DNA of 64,000 bases, taken from positions 5,268,160 through 5,332,159 of the forward strand of contig NC_088298.1 of NCBI RefSeq assembly GCF_032854445.1, read 5' to 3'. The DNA is from Liolophura sinensis (Eukaryota; Mollusca; Polyplacophora; Chitonida; Chitonidae). A program made the position numbers and the translations under genes. The first letter of the stretch is position 1, and every line of letters starts with the position of its first letter. A model generated the notes under the pieces. It had not been told where the DNA came from and made no database searches. It worked only from the letters and a program-made list of their open reading frames with translations. Below, piece by piece: positions 37,017 to 48,837 of this stretch.

Positions 37017-38764
37017 AAATCAACTGCATGTAGATAGCCAATATATCTCATACATTTCAAATGAAACCATACTGAAAGAAATAACGGTTCAAAATTTCTT
37101 TTCCACGACATAGGGCATACAGGGATTTCACCCGTTGAGCTTTCCACATAAATATTTCAACAAAAGCTGTATGATTGTTATAATCAAGGGATCTTTGCCG
37201 AATCTGAATCGTCTAAATTGCTTCTTTATGACTATATAAAATGTAATCACGGCTTTGAGGCTTATTGAGATAAAGTAAAATAATAGTAGTTCTAGAAAAG
37301 GCATGTCTAGGTTAAGAACTTCGTTCCAGCAACTATGAATAGAAATTCGACGTTATGGTAGCAGTAAACTGGCAAGGAATATTAGAACGTGTAAAACGTG
37401 TGCACGAAACGAAGCAGACGACTAATATCATTTTCTTTTTATTTGTCCATTCTACACTTCTTTAGGTGCAAAGTCATATTTTTATTTAAAAAAAAAGGAA
37501 AAACCCAGTACTTGCAAACTGTTTGAGCTGTTGTCTTCATCGGTGAATGCTTTGAGTTACGCCAGACCACGTAAAATGTTTACTATACATTTTAGTTGTT
37601 CTGACACCCTCAGAGTGTCATAAGATTTTTGCTATATTATGTTCGTAACTATCTATGCCACCAAACTCTATATTCGCGTGTATGTGAGAGGCGAGAAGCT
37701 CATTTGCATAAGTCATTTCAGTAAAAACTTAACTGACGTTTCGCTTGTTGGTTTATAGGACCTACATTTTGCACAATGTCCGCGGCTTCATTGTAAGTAG
37801 TATGTCGGAGCAAACGATCGACAGCGCTTCTAATGGAGTCGGCGATGTACCTTTCATTTGTACTGTATGAGTACAGCACATCTCGTGTAACAAATAAGCC
37901 AGTTTATTCTCTGGCTTAGTCCCGCGCGTGACAGTTACTGGGCCATGTTTAGCAGTCGCGAGGACAAATTCAGTAGTCAAAGCTTGGGACATATGGTAAG
38001 GGGTTAGCCAGATAGGCATCCAGGCCTCGGGCACGGCGCGTATTTATCCGCTTAAACGAGTGGCCCCCTTTTTTCGATTATTCAGCGATGATGAGTTGTA
38101 ATGAGTGGGGCGTGGCCAGACGACAGTAAATGCAATAGGTGCTGACACATGCGGTGCCAATCACACGGAATGGGCCATTATTATACTGAGAGGGGTGTGA
38201 GCAGGTTGCAAGGTGCACTTCAGAGAAAAATGTTTTGAAGGGAGGCACGAGAGCGCGGGGAAGGTTTTTTCTTTTGTGTACGTGCGTCTATGTGTTTTAA
38301 TACACTATACACAGCCTCCAATATAATAATTTCAAAGTATATACACCGTGTCGGCTAAAAGTCCGCCCCATCTACCGCAGCCTTGGTACAGTGTAGTAGA
38401 GATGTCACATTCAAGAGCAATTAGTAACCTTGCCAGTCTGTTTGCTTTCTCAGGTTGCATTTTCGTCGGTGTTGGGTTTCCTAGAGCGTCAGCACCCCCT
38501 CGTCTCGGTGAGCGTTACAGCCATCTGGCACCCGCACCCCGTCGGGACCAGCAGAGAGCCCTACAGACACCAGCCTAGATAGACCGCTTATCTAACGTGT
38601 AGAGCGAGCGATTACGGCGATAGAAGTATTTTGCTTCTGCCAAAGTTCTGAATAACTCGCTAACAAGCTACATAAGTGTGCTAAGACGAGTGCCGAAAGA
38701 TTTCTTCTCTCTCTCTCTCTGGCTACACACCCATCAGCCCAAAAAAAACAAAAAAAAAACACAC
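37017..38764. other. Unassigned
   Basis: Contains octamer copy 1, a CpG-containing stretch at about 38150-38600 and short (CT)n and (CA)n runs. No gene recognised. Confidence 0.5.
37659..37729 (+). repeat. 71-bp duplicated segment with ATTTGCAT octamer, copy 1
   Basis: Matches 39805-39875 with one mismatch. Contains CTCATTTGCATAAG, in which ATTTGCAT is the POU-domain octamer. Homology does not extend clearly beyond these limits. Confidence 0.85.
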
Positions 38765-38938
38765 ACACACACACAAACACACAAGAGACGCTTCTAAAGC
38801 TAGGCGCTGTAACAGACATTCGCATAACCCTCGCCAGCCGTAATGGACGTCACACACACACAAACACACAAGAGACGCTTCTAAAGCTAGGCGCTGTAAC
38901 AGACATTCGCATAACCCTCGCCAGCCGTAATGGACGTC
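38765..38938 (+). repeat. Perfect 87-bp tandem duplication
   Basis: 38765-38851 and 38852-38938 are identical, each starting in a (CA)n run and ending GTAATGGACGTC. Probably a recent slippage or unequal-exchange event anchored in the (CA)n. Confidence 0.95.
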
Positions 38939-38988
38939 CCAGTCCGACAATAGCAATACCGATTTCTATTACAACGTTAAACACAAAG

Positions 38989-39205
38989 TACGCCCAAAAA
39001 ATAATTTGTTAAATTTAACAGAAAGTCTGTTGTCTGAGTGATGACAGAATTTATTTTGTTAATGCAACAGATCATTCTGTTAAATATAATACGCATATTC
39101 CATTAATTCATCATAATGAGTCTATTAGACTAACATGGTTTTAGGTTGACTACGACACAACAACAGACTTTCTATTAAAGACAGACAGATTATTTTTGGA
39201 GTGTA
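38989..39205. mobile_element. Palindromic MITE, TACACT family
   Basis: Left TACGCCCAAAAAATAATTTG, right end AATCTGT-like inverse finishing TTTTTGGAGTGTA. Shares AACAGAAAGTCTGTTGTCTG with 56042-56293; the right arm is shorter. Confidence 0.77.
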
Positions 39206-39804
39206 CCAAAGGACTAAAACAAATTATGTATCTAGTAAAAATTTAGGAAGGATCCCTGCAAAGGCAACAGTCAAATCTGTTCACTCCAGAACAGGTTAGT
39301 AGCCTTTCTCGTTTTTACTCCAAGAATTTCATCTAGATTTTGAACTAGAAAGGATTTCGTCAGGGCCGTTTTGTGAGGGTAACGAATATTACTTTAAAGC
39401 AATATATGTTTTGTTTAACACTTCTGTTTGTTGTACTAAAAACACCAAAAGATAATACAAATGTAACCTGGGGAACTAAAATAAACTGGGTCCGAAGTTT
39501 CGACTATGTCGATGAGAAGAGTAGAAGGAGTGAAAACAATAGTCGGCTTGGATATCCATGCAAGCTTCGGACAGCGTAAAGAAACTGAGCTATAAAAATG
39601 ATTGAAATAAGCGCTTCATTTAATAGTTATATTATTTTCTTTGCTTGTTTTCTTTTCTAAACTCAGTACTGACTAATTTTTTCGCTTATACCACAGCCAT
39701 CAGTTTTATGGGTGCCTGGAGGAACCCTCGGACTAGCTGGATTAAGCCACAGACCTTCGGCAAGAAACCGTTACAAACTTTCGCATGTGTTGCACACAAG
39801 TTTT

Positions 39805-39875
39805 CACCAAACTCTGTATTCGCGTGTATGTGAGAGGCGAGAAGCTCATTTGCATAAGTCATTTCAGTAAAAACT
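39805..39875 (+). repeat. 71-bp duplicated segment with ATTTGCAT octamer, copy 2
   Basis: Second copy, same orientation, 2.1 kb from the first. No terminal repeats or tail seen. Confidence 0.85.
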
Positions 39876-39954
39876 CAGTCTTCCCATTGGAAGAAGGCAA
39901 GTAGGCCTAATACGGCTCCGTTCAGCGATTATTACTAAGACTGAGGTTGAGCGT

Positions 39955-40015
39955 ACGTCTCGCCGAGTGTCCAGTGTTTCTCATGGTGATTTTAGTGAGG
40001 CAGCACTGTACATAT
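39955..40015 (+). mobile_element. Family C fragment
   Basis: CCAGTGTTTCTCATGGTGATT and TTAGTGAGGCAGCACTG correspond to the central part of family C. Confidence 0.35.
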
Positions 40016-40098
40016 GGGCTGCGCAGGAACTTTGGTGTCCGCCAAGTAGACATCGTTATGATGAAACCGAAAAATTGATGGGCAGATGGGTGGATGCA

Positions 40099-40300
40099 TT
40101 GATTGATTGGCGTTTCAAGCCGTGCTCAAGATGCTTTCATTTACATGGCGGCAGCCAGTTATATAGGTGATAGAAACCAGAGTGCCTTGAGTAGACTACT
40201 GACCATTGACAGGTGCCTCACAAACCTCGTGGGTATAATCCGCAGCCGAAAAAGCGAGAGCTGGATTGGAACACACGACTCACGGCTTCATTGGTCGAAG
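40099..40300 (-). mobile_element. Family A SINE, old degenerate copy
   Basis: Recognisable by GATTGATTGGCGTTT at the left and by GGAACACACGACTCACGGC where the B-box half should be. Many substitutions. Confidence 0.55.
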
Positions 40301-40386
40301 GTCTGATAGTCAGACCGAAATGGTGTAGAAAGCGGCATTAAACATTAAACTATGAAGTAAACCAGAATGAATGGTAATAAATGAGA

Positions 40387-40595
<209 letters not shown>

Positions 40596-40600
40596 GTTAC

Positions 40601-40727
40601 CGTCGCTGTGAGTTCAAGTCCAGCTCACGCTGGAATCCTCTCCGGCCGTACGTGAATGGCCGTGGCTTCCCATCATGATGCTGAATGCCGTCATATAAGT
40701 GAAACAAGTAAAACATCAATCAAATAA
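40601..40727 (+). mobile_element. Family A SINE fragment next to the 200-bp (AT)n tract
   Basis: Starts at CGTCGCTGTGAGTTCAAGTC immediately after the (AT)n tract. It keeps the B box, lost part of the middle, and ends near AATCAAATAA. Confidence 0.75.
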
Positions 40728-40898
40728 TGTCAGATAACTTAACTAGCCCATCCCGTTGAAAAGTATAAAAAACACTTCATTTATTGGAAATATTTACGCC
40801 CTGCTTTAAATTATGTAATATTTTGGAAATGTGGAGGTATTTGGTCATTCCAATGTTGTCTCGAATACGACGGTCATGCAACAGCCAAAAGTATATAG

Positions 40899-41003
40899 GC
40901 GGCTGCAGTCGTATAAGTGAAACATTCCTGCTGGTCGCCGTGGTATATGTGAAATATGCTTCAGTATGGCGTAAAACACCAATCAAATAAATAAATAAAT
41001 AAG
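40899..41003 (+). mobile_element. Family A SINE 3' variant with duplicated end
   Basis: Two successive versions of the GTATAAGTGAAA block are present. The second reads CGTGGTATATGTGAAATATG and is shared with the copy at 55724, suggesting a subfamily. Confidence 0.7.
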
Positions 41004-41078
41004 GTAAATAGGAAACTAAAATTCCATCGAGTGTCTTTCTCCAACAGCAAAAATTGCAATTAATGAATGCAATGTCTA

Positions 41079-41110
41079 ACCCCTCCCCCACAAACCCCAC
41101 CCCACCCCGA
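41079..41110 (-). other. G-quadruplex-capable motif (minus strand)
   Basis: C-runs of four to five on the + strand (CCCCTCCCCC, CCCCACCCCACCCC) give at least four G-tracts on the minus strand. Similar motifs lie at 6212-6235, 43590-43620 and 62924-62958. Confidence 0.55.
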
Positions 41111-42158
41111 CCTGCCCACACGCATCTCTCCATCAGCCGATAAACTTCCTAAACTCCAATACAAACAGCCCCACCCCTCCCCCCCACCGACACAGTAGGT
41201 CTATAGCTGTGACGGGAGCCAAGTTTCTCGCCCCAAAACCTGCATCTAATTTGGACGATTAAGTTAACCGGACGGGGAAATCTCCTACTTGGTTTATTTC
41301 GCTAAACAGAAATAATATATCCGATGTCGGAGCTCTCCGTTAACAGCGGAGCTCCTTGAATGGTCCCGTGGGAGGGAGAGGTGCTAGGAGCATGACGGCA
41401 GTGGGTGGGGGCGGGAGTGTATGGGTCGGTCCTGTTAATGAGAAAGAGGGACGCTGAGGCTAGAGTGTTAATTGGACCGTCCATATATAACCCTCGTTCA
41501 ACAAAAGAGATTCCTTGTTCTCTGTAGGAGAAGCTAATTCTTGCCAATTATATTAGCATCAAATGTCTCATTGTGCAAATGGTTTCTGCATCTCCCTGCA
41601 TATAAAAGTCCCTTGTTGTTGTGGCGGTCCCATGTCGCTAATTCTGTAGTCTTGGGGAAAGTGTTAATCGCATTCGAAGTCTTATGCCCAATTTTTGTTA
41701 TAGTTAAATTCCTGGATTTCACAGTCAAGTTAATACTAGAAGTCCTAGATATGTATGATATAAAATTCTCCAAAACTGGGGAATTGTCTAATTTTTTGAT
41801 AAAAAAAGAATTACAGGATAGAGAGTAAAAACAGAGCAGCGTCGACAGTGGTAGCTGGCAAAATGGTGACACGTATTACCGGTGAAAGACGGCTACCACG
41901 ACTGTCAGTTTACCTCAGCTATAGGGGTTTTATTCTAATTGCTCATATATATGCTTGGAAGTAGCACTAAGTATAAAACAATGCAGTGGCGTTAGTTGCA
42001 ATTTATTAGACGTTGCTGTTCTAGAATTACTCAAAATGTGTGTTTAGTTGTCATCATATTTACTATACAATCACATTCAACCAACGTAAATTAAGGGGAT
42101 CATGTATCGGGGATGCTCAGTGGACCAACAGAATTCTGATTGCAATGTAAAAGAATAC
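41111..42158. other. Unassigned
   Basis: A 60-base block at about 41899-41960 (GTTTACC, GGGGTTTTAT, ATGCTTGGAAG) has a diverged match at about 51777-51838, perhaps a minor repeat. No gene. Confidence 0.4.
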
Positions 42159-42290
42159 ATATATACGTGACCAAACTAACAAACTACATGTGACTACACG
42201 TGACCAAACTAACAAACTACATGTGACTACACGTGACCAAACTAACAAACTACATGTGACTACACGTGACCAAACTAACAAACTACAGGC
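42159..42290 (+). repeat. 33-bp tandem repeat, four copies
   Basis: ACGTGACCAAACTAACAAAC and TACATGTGACT make up the unit, nearly identical in all four copies. A 63-codon minus-strand frame follows from it. Confidence 0.93.
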
Positions 42291-42612
42291 TGTTTCATTC
42301 ATCTGCATGAAGTTGCGTTCAACATTATTTATTCATTTATTTGAAAATGTAGAATTTGGCATTTAAGATAATCAGATAAATAAACTAATGTATATAAGAG
42401 TGTTCAGATTGATGACCAAACTGTAATAAACTAGAATATTTCATGTATGTGCATAAAGCTGCTTTCAGCTTTATTTATTTATTTGAAAATATGGAATTTT
42501 GCCATGAAGATAATAGGATAAATAAATTGTAAAAGACTGCCCAGACTAGTGTCCAAACTAACAAACTTCAGAACGTCTCATGAATCTGCCTGAAGTTGCT
42601 ATCAGCATTATT
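42278..42612 (+). repeat. About 138-bp diverged tandem repeat
   Basis: Two and a half copies share ACCAAACTAACAAACT, TGCATGAAGTTGC-like, TTATTTATTTGAAAAT and GATAATAGGATAAATAAA blocks. The 33-bp array upstream is an expansion of its first segment. Confidence 0.65.
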
Positions 42613-44766
42613 GGTCGTACCTTTACATTTGTGACCATGCAAACCATGGCTACCACTCTCAAAGTTGTTGGAAACTTTCTTGCGTGGACACACTTGAACA
42701 AGTGCTGGACACAGAACAGATGTCCCTGGGAAGGTTGGCAACAAAAGAAATGAAACAATGGACAAGTACTTGGTGACAAGAGGATGGGGGTGTTCTAGCC
42801 GCTTATCGCCTCAAACTATTGGAATATTTGGCAAATATCAACAGAAAATAATATCTCGTCATTGCAAACTATAATATTCTTGGAGCTGATGAAACATTGT
42901 CATCTGGACAGCGCCGTATTTAAACACACTTTGGCCAAACTTGAGCGCTCTTACAGAGACACTGGTCACCCATGGTAAAGCCGCCAACCCCTTTGATGTT
43001 GTTAAGATTGTGGAATTGTGTTATCAAAATTTGCAGTCCACTGCCAGAGGCTAAGCTTAATTAAACACTTTGTTTATCTCGATGACCCTTGCATTGAATT
43101 TTAATTTAAGCCAGGCAGAAAGTGTTATATTTGCAATGATGGCCAAGATGCTGTATTTTGCTCTTCACTGACCGGTAAATACTGGCGTTTTGTGATTTTT
43201 GAGTAGTTTGTTGTAACGGAGGGGTGACGATAACCCAATTAGAGACTGAGTCCGATAACGACGAAGCGACTTTTGAGAAGAAATAGAAACAACGCCCAAA
43301 TGATTAAACACTACACCGGAAATCGGAACATAGGATTAACGCAATCTCGGATCCAGTCCCATTATTTTATGAAAATCTGGTTTTTCTGTGCGAGCGGTTA
43401 GAAGTGTTTCTCTCGAACAAACGTTCATTTGAAATGGATTAAAAATAGCTGAAGAGGACGCATCAGTGAGAGAGTGTGAGCAAAGAAGGAGTTGCGAAAG
43501 AATGGCCTACCACGGAAGGCTTTCATTGTTCTGAGATCCCTCGGCACTTATCGGCCTCTGAAATCTTACACATCTTCGCTGTCTCTCTCTCTCCCCCTCC
43601 ACCCCCCGCACCCTTACCCTTCTATCATCTTGTGTCAATCCCACAGCTTGACACACATCTAAACAGCTCGCCTGCCACTGCTGTTCTCTCTGATATTCTT
43701 AAGTGTTGACAGATAGACGAATTTCCGCGAGACTTTCCTTTGAGCGCGTGGGACCATGACGACCGTGCTTATGGAGCAGACGACATACACACAGTTGTAT
43801 CGCGGTCGTCTGACACGCAGATAATGAACCCATCACTATATTAAGTTCACATAATTTGCAGAAGAATTTTTCAACCGGTCTTCAGCTAGCTCGTAGAAAA
43901 GCCTCGCTTGAATTTTAAGGACGATCAGGCGACAAAACCGCCTTTTGGGATGAATGGATGTTCACACCGCTACGGTGACGAACGAGTTCTTTTCCCCCGT
44001 CGAGAACGCCAGGGCCGTTAAAGGCTGGCTTTCACGGACAGGTTGAGCGTTACAATTCGACGACGGGAGCCCAGAGCAATTATTCTGTCAGTTCACTCGC
44101 CTAAACCATATTACGGGGGTGTTTAGCGTATAACTTGTTATGCCTTCTTCAAAGCGAAAAAAATCTAATAACCTAGTACCTATTGAAAGTAGAGCGTCAA
44201 GGTCATATCCCATGGCAGTTTCCGTGACCTTCAGCGTTAATATCCATTCAATTTAGACTAACAATTCCTTTTAAGCTATTGTTGATTATTGGTCTTCAGA
44301 GACTTCATACAATATATATCATAACCAAGTAAGGGAACTTTCCGCAAAGCGTGTTTGTTAACCTATTTAATGTACTCAATCAGTCCCGATCTTTCCCAAG
44401 GATAAACAAAAAAAAGAGCCAAATAAACAAATATTTTTTATATAGATTACGTCTAATAGTGTCTTTTAAAGTATGCGAAGCTGTACAATTATATCACGAA
44501 CTTCTCATGAAAAAGAGCTATAAAATCAAAGAGAAATTGTCCAGACCTATTTTTGGCACTTATTGCCGCAATGTCATATATAACTTTATAGTACTATTGA
44601 TAGCGGTGGAGAAGGGAGAGCATTTGTAATGTTAGATTAACTCTGTCTACACTGCTAGAAACATACTTTACAAAATGCCCAAGGAAGTACCAAAAACTGT
44701 ATTGAGCTACGCTTTATAAATGCTAAAAAATTTGTAACTTTATAGGTTGTTACAACTTGCAAAGAT
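42613..44766. other. Unassigned, possible coding fossil at 42940-43056
   Basis: A short frame reading LVTHGKAANPFDVVKIVELC ends at a TAA near 43053. Its composition looks protein-like, but I cannot name a family and upstream frames are broken. Confidence 0.25.
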
Positions 44767-44892
44767 TCATTTATTTATTTAAGGATATCTCATCTATACG
44801 ACGGCGGCCAGCATTATGGTGGGAGAAACCGGGCTGATCCCGGGGGAAACTTACGACCATCTGCAGGCTGCTGCCAGCCCTTCCCACGTACT
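44767..44892 (-). mobile_element. Family A SINE, 5'-truncated
   Basis: Left tail, an unusually short 3' end, then GACGGCGGCCAGCATTATGG through CCTTCCCACGTA. Confidence 0.78.
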
Positions 44893-45559
44893 CAAGGGTT
44901 GATCATGCAAGGCGTCACAGTTTAAGATGTTAACACTCATATTTTATGGCATTTAACATGTTGTATCATGCTATGTCTCACGAAATGTCGACATTTTGAC
45001 ATTTGCGTTCTAAGAGTGACATAATTTTGTTCCACTTTGCCGTCGGAGTGCATGCGTCGATTGTACCAGCTTGTTGCAGTTTTCGTCAAGCCTATTGTCT
45101 TAATCGGTGCGACAGACGCAAGGTGCGACTTATTTGTATAGAACAAACTTATGTTTACCCTTCAGTGTGTCAGTAACCACAAAATGGATAAGCGATTAGC
45201 TGGAGAAACAACTGATGGAATCTTCGTCTTCAGATTTCACAAAAATGAGTTTGAGACTGTACGCTTTAAATTAAAACGAACACCGTGAAAAACGTAAACG
45301 TTAAATGCCGACATTTTATAGGTTTTTAAATGGAACAGCATGTTAATTGCTGTACACTTTGAGTGCAAACTTCTTAAAATGTTGCGCCGAGTAATGATTG
45401 TTAGCAAGTCGTAGAATACAGTAATTCTAGCTTACAGGATTTTCGATGTTTATATTTGCTGAACACAGCACCTAAAAGTATTAATTTCACATGACGTATA
45501 ATGTTAGATTACCACACTTTCTGAACAGTTTTTAGTGTTAAATTTCTGGCAGTATATAA

Positions 45560-46205
45560 ATGCTTTGCCTCCACCACCGCGGCCAAATGTTGGATTTAAC
45601 ATTTGTTTGGCGACGTTTTGTGTAGGCTTATTGGTTGACTGACATTTTTTTGTTCTCTCCTTGGCTGCATTTAATTTAGCCTTATTGGTTGACATTTTAG
45701 TGTTCCCTCATCGGCGACGTTTACGTAATTTTACTGGTTGACATTTTCTTGCTCCCTCCTTGGGGACGTGCAATGACATTTTCTTGTTTTCTCCTTGGCA
45801 TTTACGTTTCGTGTAGGATTATTACATTGTCGACATTTTCTTGTTCCCTTCTTGGCGACTTTTATGTAGGGTATATTGTATGGTTATCATTTTATTGTTT
45901 CCTCGCTTGACATTCAGCATGAAGGGGAAGTGCCACGATTGGTTGACTCGGGTGGGCGGCTTATTTGCCTTCGGTAAGTCGTCTCAGTGAAGCAGCACTA
46001 GATAAAATAGCGATGGAAATGCGTCCTGCAACAAGGAGGCACATTACATGCATTCTAAGGACTCCTTCGTCGTCATATGACTGAAAGATTGTTAAGTACG
46101 GCCACTCACTCACTCATTTTCTTGTTCCCTCCTTGGCAACGTTTTGTGCAAACTTCTTACATTGTCAACATTTTCTTGTTCCCTCCTGGGGACGTGTAAG
46201 AAGTC
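45560..46205 (+). repeat. Degenerate tandem array (CATTTTCTTGTTCCCTCC)
   Basis: At least eight recurrences of a block like GACATTTTCTTGTTCCCTCC followed by TTGGCGACGTTT, at roughly 50-70-base spacing. Interrupted by the family B insertion at 45905-46112. Confidence 0.7.
45905..46112 (+). mobile_element. Family B element inserted in a degenerate tandem array
   Basis: GTCCTGCAACAAGGAGGCAC and TTAAGTACGGCCACTCACTC mark it. The surrounding CATTTTCTTGTTCCCTCC array resumes immediately after the CACT tail, so it is nested. Confidence 0.78.
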
Positions 46206-46391
46206 GTTTTTTTGTTTACATTTTATATACGCTTTATATCAACAAGCGTGTATATTTCTTTAATTTACATTTCAGCCTACCAGTATTTGTACCATAATTC
46301 TTTAACCCTCTATATGGACTAAAGATGTACTGGGCGAAGATTGTAAGCGGCCAATTGTATGACAGCATTTATTGTGGTCAACATGTATATT

Positions 46392-46589
46392 TTTTAATTA
46401 TTTATTTATTTGATTGGTGTTTTACGACCTATACAAGAATAATTCACTTATGCGACGGCGGCCAGCATTATGGTGGGAGGGAACCGTTCGCGTGCGACCG
46501 GAAAAGAAGCCAGCATGAGCTTTAGTGAGAGGTTCATGGGTCATTGTGCCACGTTGGCGTGCTAAACACCTCGGCCACGGAGGCCCCTT
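46392..46589 (-). mobile_element. Family A SINE, internally deleted
   Basis: Left tail (TTTA)n, right end GGCCACGGAGGCCCC. About 50 bases of the middle are missing. Flanked by catgtatatt at 46382-46391 and 46590-46599, a clear 10-bp target-site duplication. Confidence 0.87.
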
Positions 46590-46599
46590 CATGTATATT

Positions 46600-48439
46600 A
46601 TAATATATAGTTGAGATTTGTTTATTCAGCCTTTTGCCACTTGTTTTGCACGCAAATCTATGTCAGATGTTAACAATATTTTATATCTTGCTTGACATCT
46701 TCTTCTTTGGCCAGATGTTGCGTCTCGGTTAACAACTCAATATCTTTTAATTTGTTGGCCACATTTTTGTGAATTTTTGTAATTTTAGAATTCTGTGTAG
46801 GGTTAAATTTAATGAATACCGGTAATAGATTCATAGTATATGTAGTGCGTATCACCTTGCCACTCACCTGTTTGAGACCTGTGTGACAGAGATTGGCGGT
46901 TCCCTTTGATGTACAGTCACATTATACTGGTATGATTATAGCGTAACACACACTACAAAGAATGGAAACGTTTGGTTTTAACTAGGCCTTCAAGCACTGG
47001 CTTTATTTTGGCAAATGATATCTATTAAAAGAAGGAAGGAAAATCATCGGCACTTTATATGAATCCATCGTTAAACCGTCGGGTTGAACTGTCGCGCGCT
47101 TGCACGTGTCGTCAATTACACGTTAGGACGTCAGTCGCACGCGCCTGTTCTTTCTTCAGGTTTAGAACACGTGCACATGGCAGCCATTGTGAGAACAAGG
47201 ACTGCATGTAATGAAGGCAACAAATTTGTTTAACAGACAGAATTGGAAAATCACGCGTTAAAAAATGGCCAGGAGCGTGGTGTTCTGAGGATAATAAGGT
47301 ATAAAAGGAATTACAGCTCGGCGGGTTCAAGAAAATTCTGTAATCTAACTCAAGATCTTGCCATTTGCTCTGAGGGGAAACCTTCGGATTTGTTTTTCTT
47401 CTTTGTATCTCCCCTTTTCTTTCAGAAATGATAACCACCGCGAACCAACCAAAAGAAACGTTTCATAGTATCGCGACCAATCCGCGAGCGTTTCTCTCAA
47501 AGTAATTGAGAGCTTCGTGATCAAACGGCTGCTGACTGCATAGTTGAATCCCAGAAGCTTTTCCGCTCAATTTAGTTTCTAACGAATTTTTCAGCGTTGT
47601 GTCGATTTATCACTCCACTTGACAACAAAACTGAATTTAAATGTTTAAATAGGTCTGGCATTCCAGCCTTTCATCTCAATGCCGGATTCCTCTCAATGGC
47701 ATCACGTGACGGCCATGTGTAATATTCCGGTCTGATGGTCATGCGCGTGGAGCTGGTAAATCACGCGCGCGCTTCGATCCGTCGCTAACATACCTCGTGC
47801 TTTGAATGTATACATCTGTCATTCACATGTTAGTGTATAAAGGGTGCATGGCGGACATCACCTTGTTTCGTAACCGGAAATACTTGAAAAAGGCGTTATG
47901 TTGACAGTCTTGTAATTAAAAACCCCAAGACTCGAAGAATGAACGAAGGCAATAATTTCATGAATTTTTATGTTGAAATACAAATACACGTGACTGTAGC
48001 CGTCTCGTTTGTGTAGGCTACAGTGAATGCTTAATGAATGCAATATTGCGTCTTGTTGGAGAGACGTGAGACGTGAACCTCAACCATGAAGAAAATACCC
48101 ATGGACGGATGCAGAAATTGTTTTCGTCACAATTCATTCAGGAATATATATGCATATATAATATGGAACAGCTGTAAGGTATCAATGACTGTACATTTTA
48201 CAGTGGCCAGGCCGCCGCTTCAGTAAACGTCTGAAGTCGAACTTCAGGTCTTTGGTTAAAACTTATGCATCCGTTTCTCTAATTCATAGTACCTATGATT
48301 TATCATGCATACCGGCTGGTCAAGATTACGTGTTTAAGACTTATATACAGGATTTAAGACTTAAAATTTGAAGCTCAAATCTTGTTATTGGAGTGAGGTA
48401 CACTTTTTTAGAACGGGTAGGGACCGAGAACGAAACGGA
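46600..48439. other. Unassigned, with CpG-rich patches
   Basis: CpG-containing patches at about 47080-47150 and 47700-47790. A TATAAAG at 47835-47841 could be a TATA box, but no gene follows that I recognise. Confidence 0.45.
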
Positions 48440-48660
48440 TTATATTCCCAGAAACCAAACATATCCAAAGGAAAAACCTGTCATACCCGGACAGAATCCT
48501 ATCATTGTCAAAAGAAAACGGATGATATCCTAAAGGAAACCGATATTACCCGGAGGGGAACTGATCATACGTAGAGGGAAACCTACTATACCCAGCGAGA
48601 GACGAGAGAAACTGACCAGAAGTAGAAGGAAACCGCACCCATCCACAGGGAATCATACTG
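48440..48660 (+). repeat. Degenerate 21-bp purine-rich repeat
   Basis: Units such as GGAAACCGATATTACCCGG, GGGGAACTGATCATACGTAG and GGGAAACCTACTATACCCAG follow each other at about 21-base spacing. Unrelated in sequence to the 21-bp array that begins 180 bases downstream. Confidence 0.55.
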
Positions 48661-48837
48661 TATACCCACGGAGTAGCGGACTGCACTCCAGGAGAGAAAT
48701 AGTACCTGACCAAATAAAGCGAGCTCCTATAATGTATGAGATTTTGGCCACCATCGTGTCTTAGTACCATTGTAGCATCGTCCCCGTTTACGAAGTGATG
48801 GCATCCACGAAAGTACATGTAAGAGCCGATGAGACCG

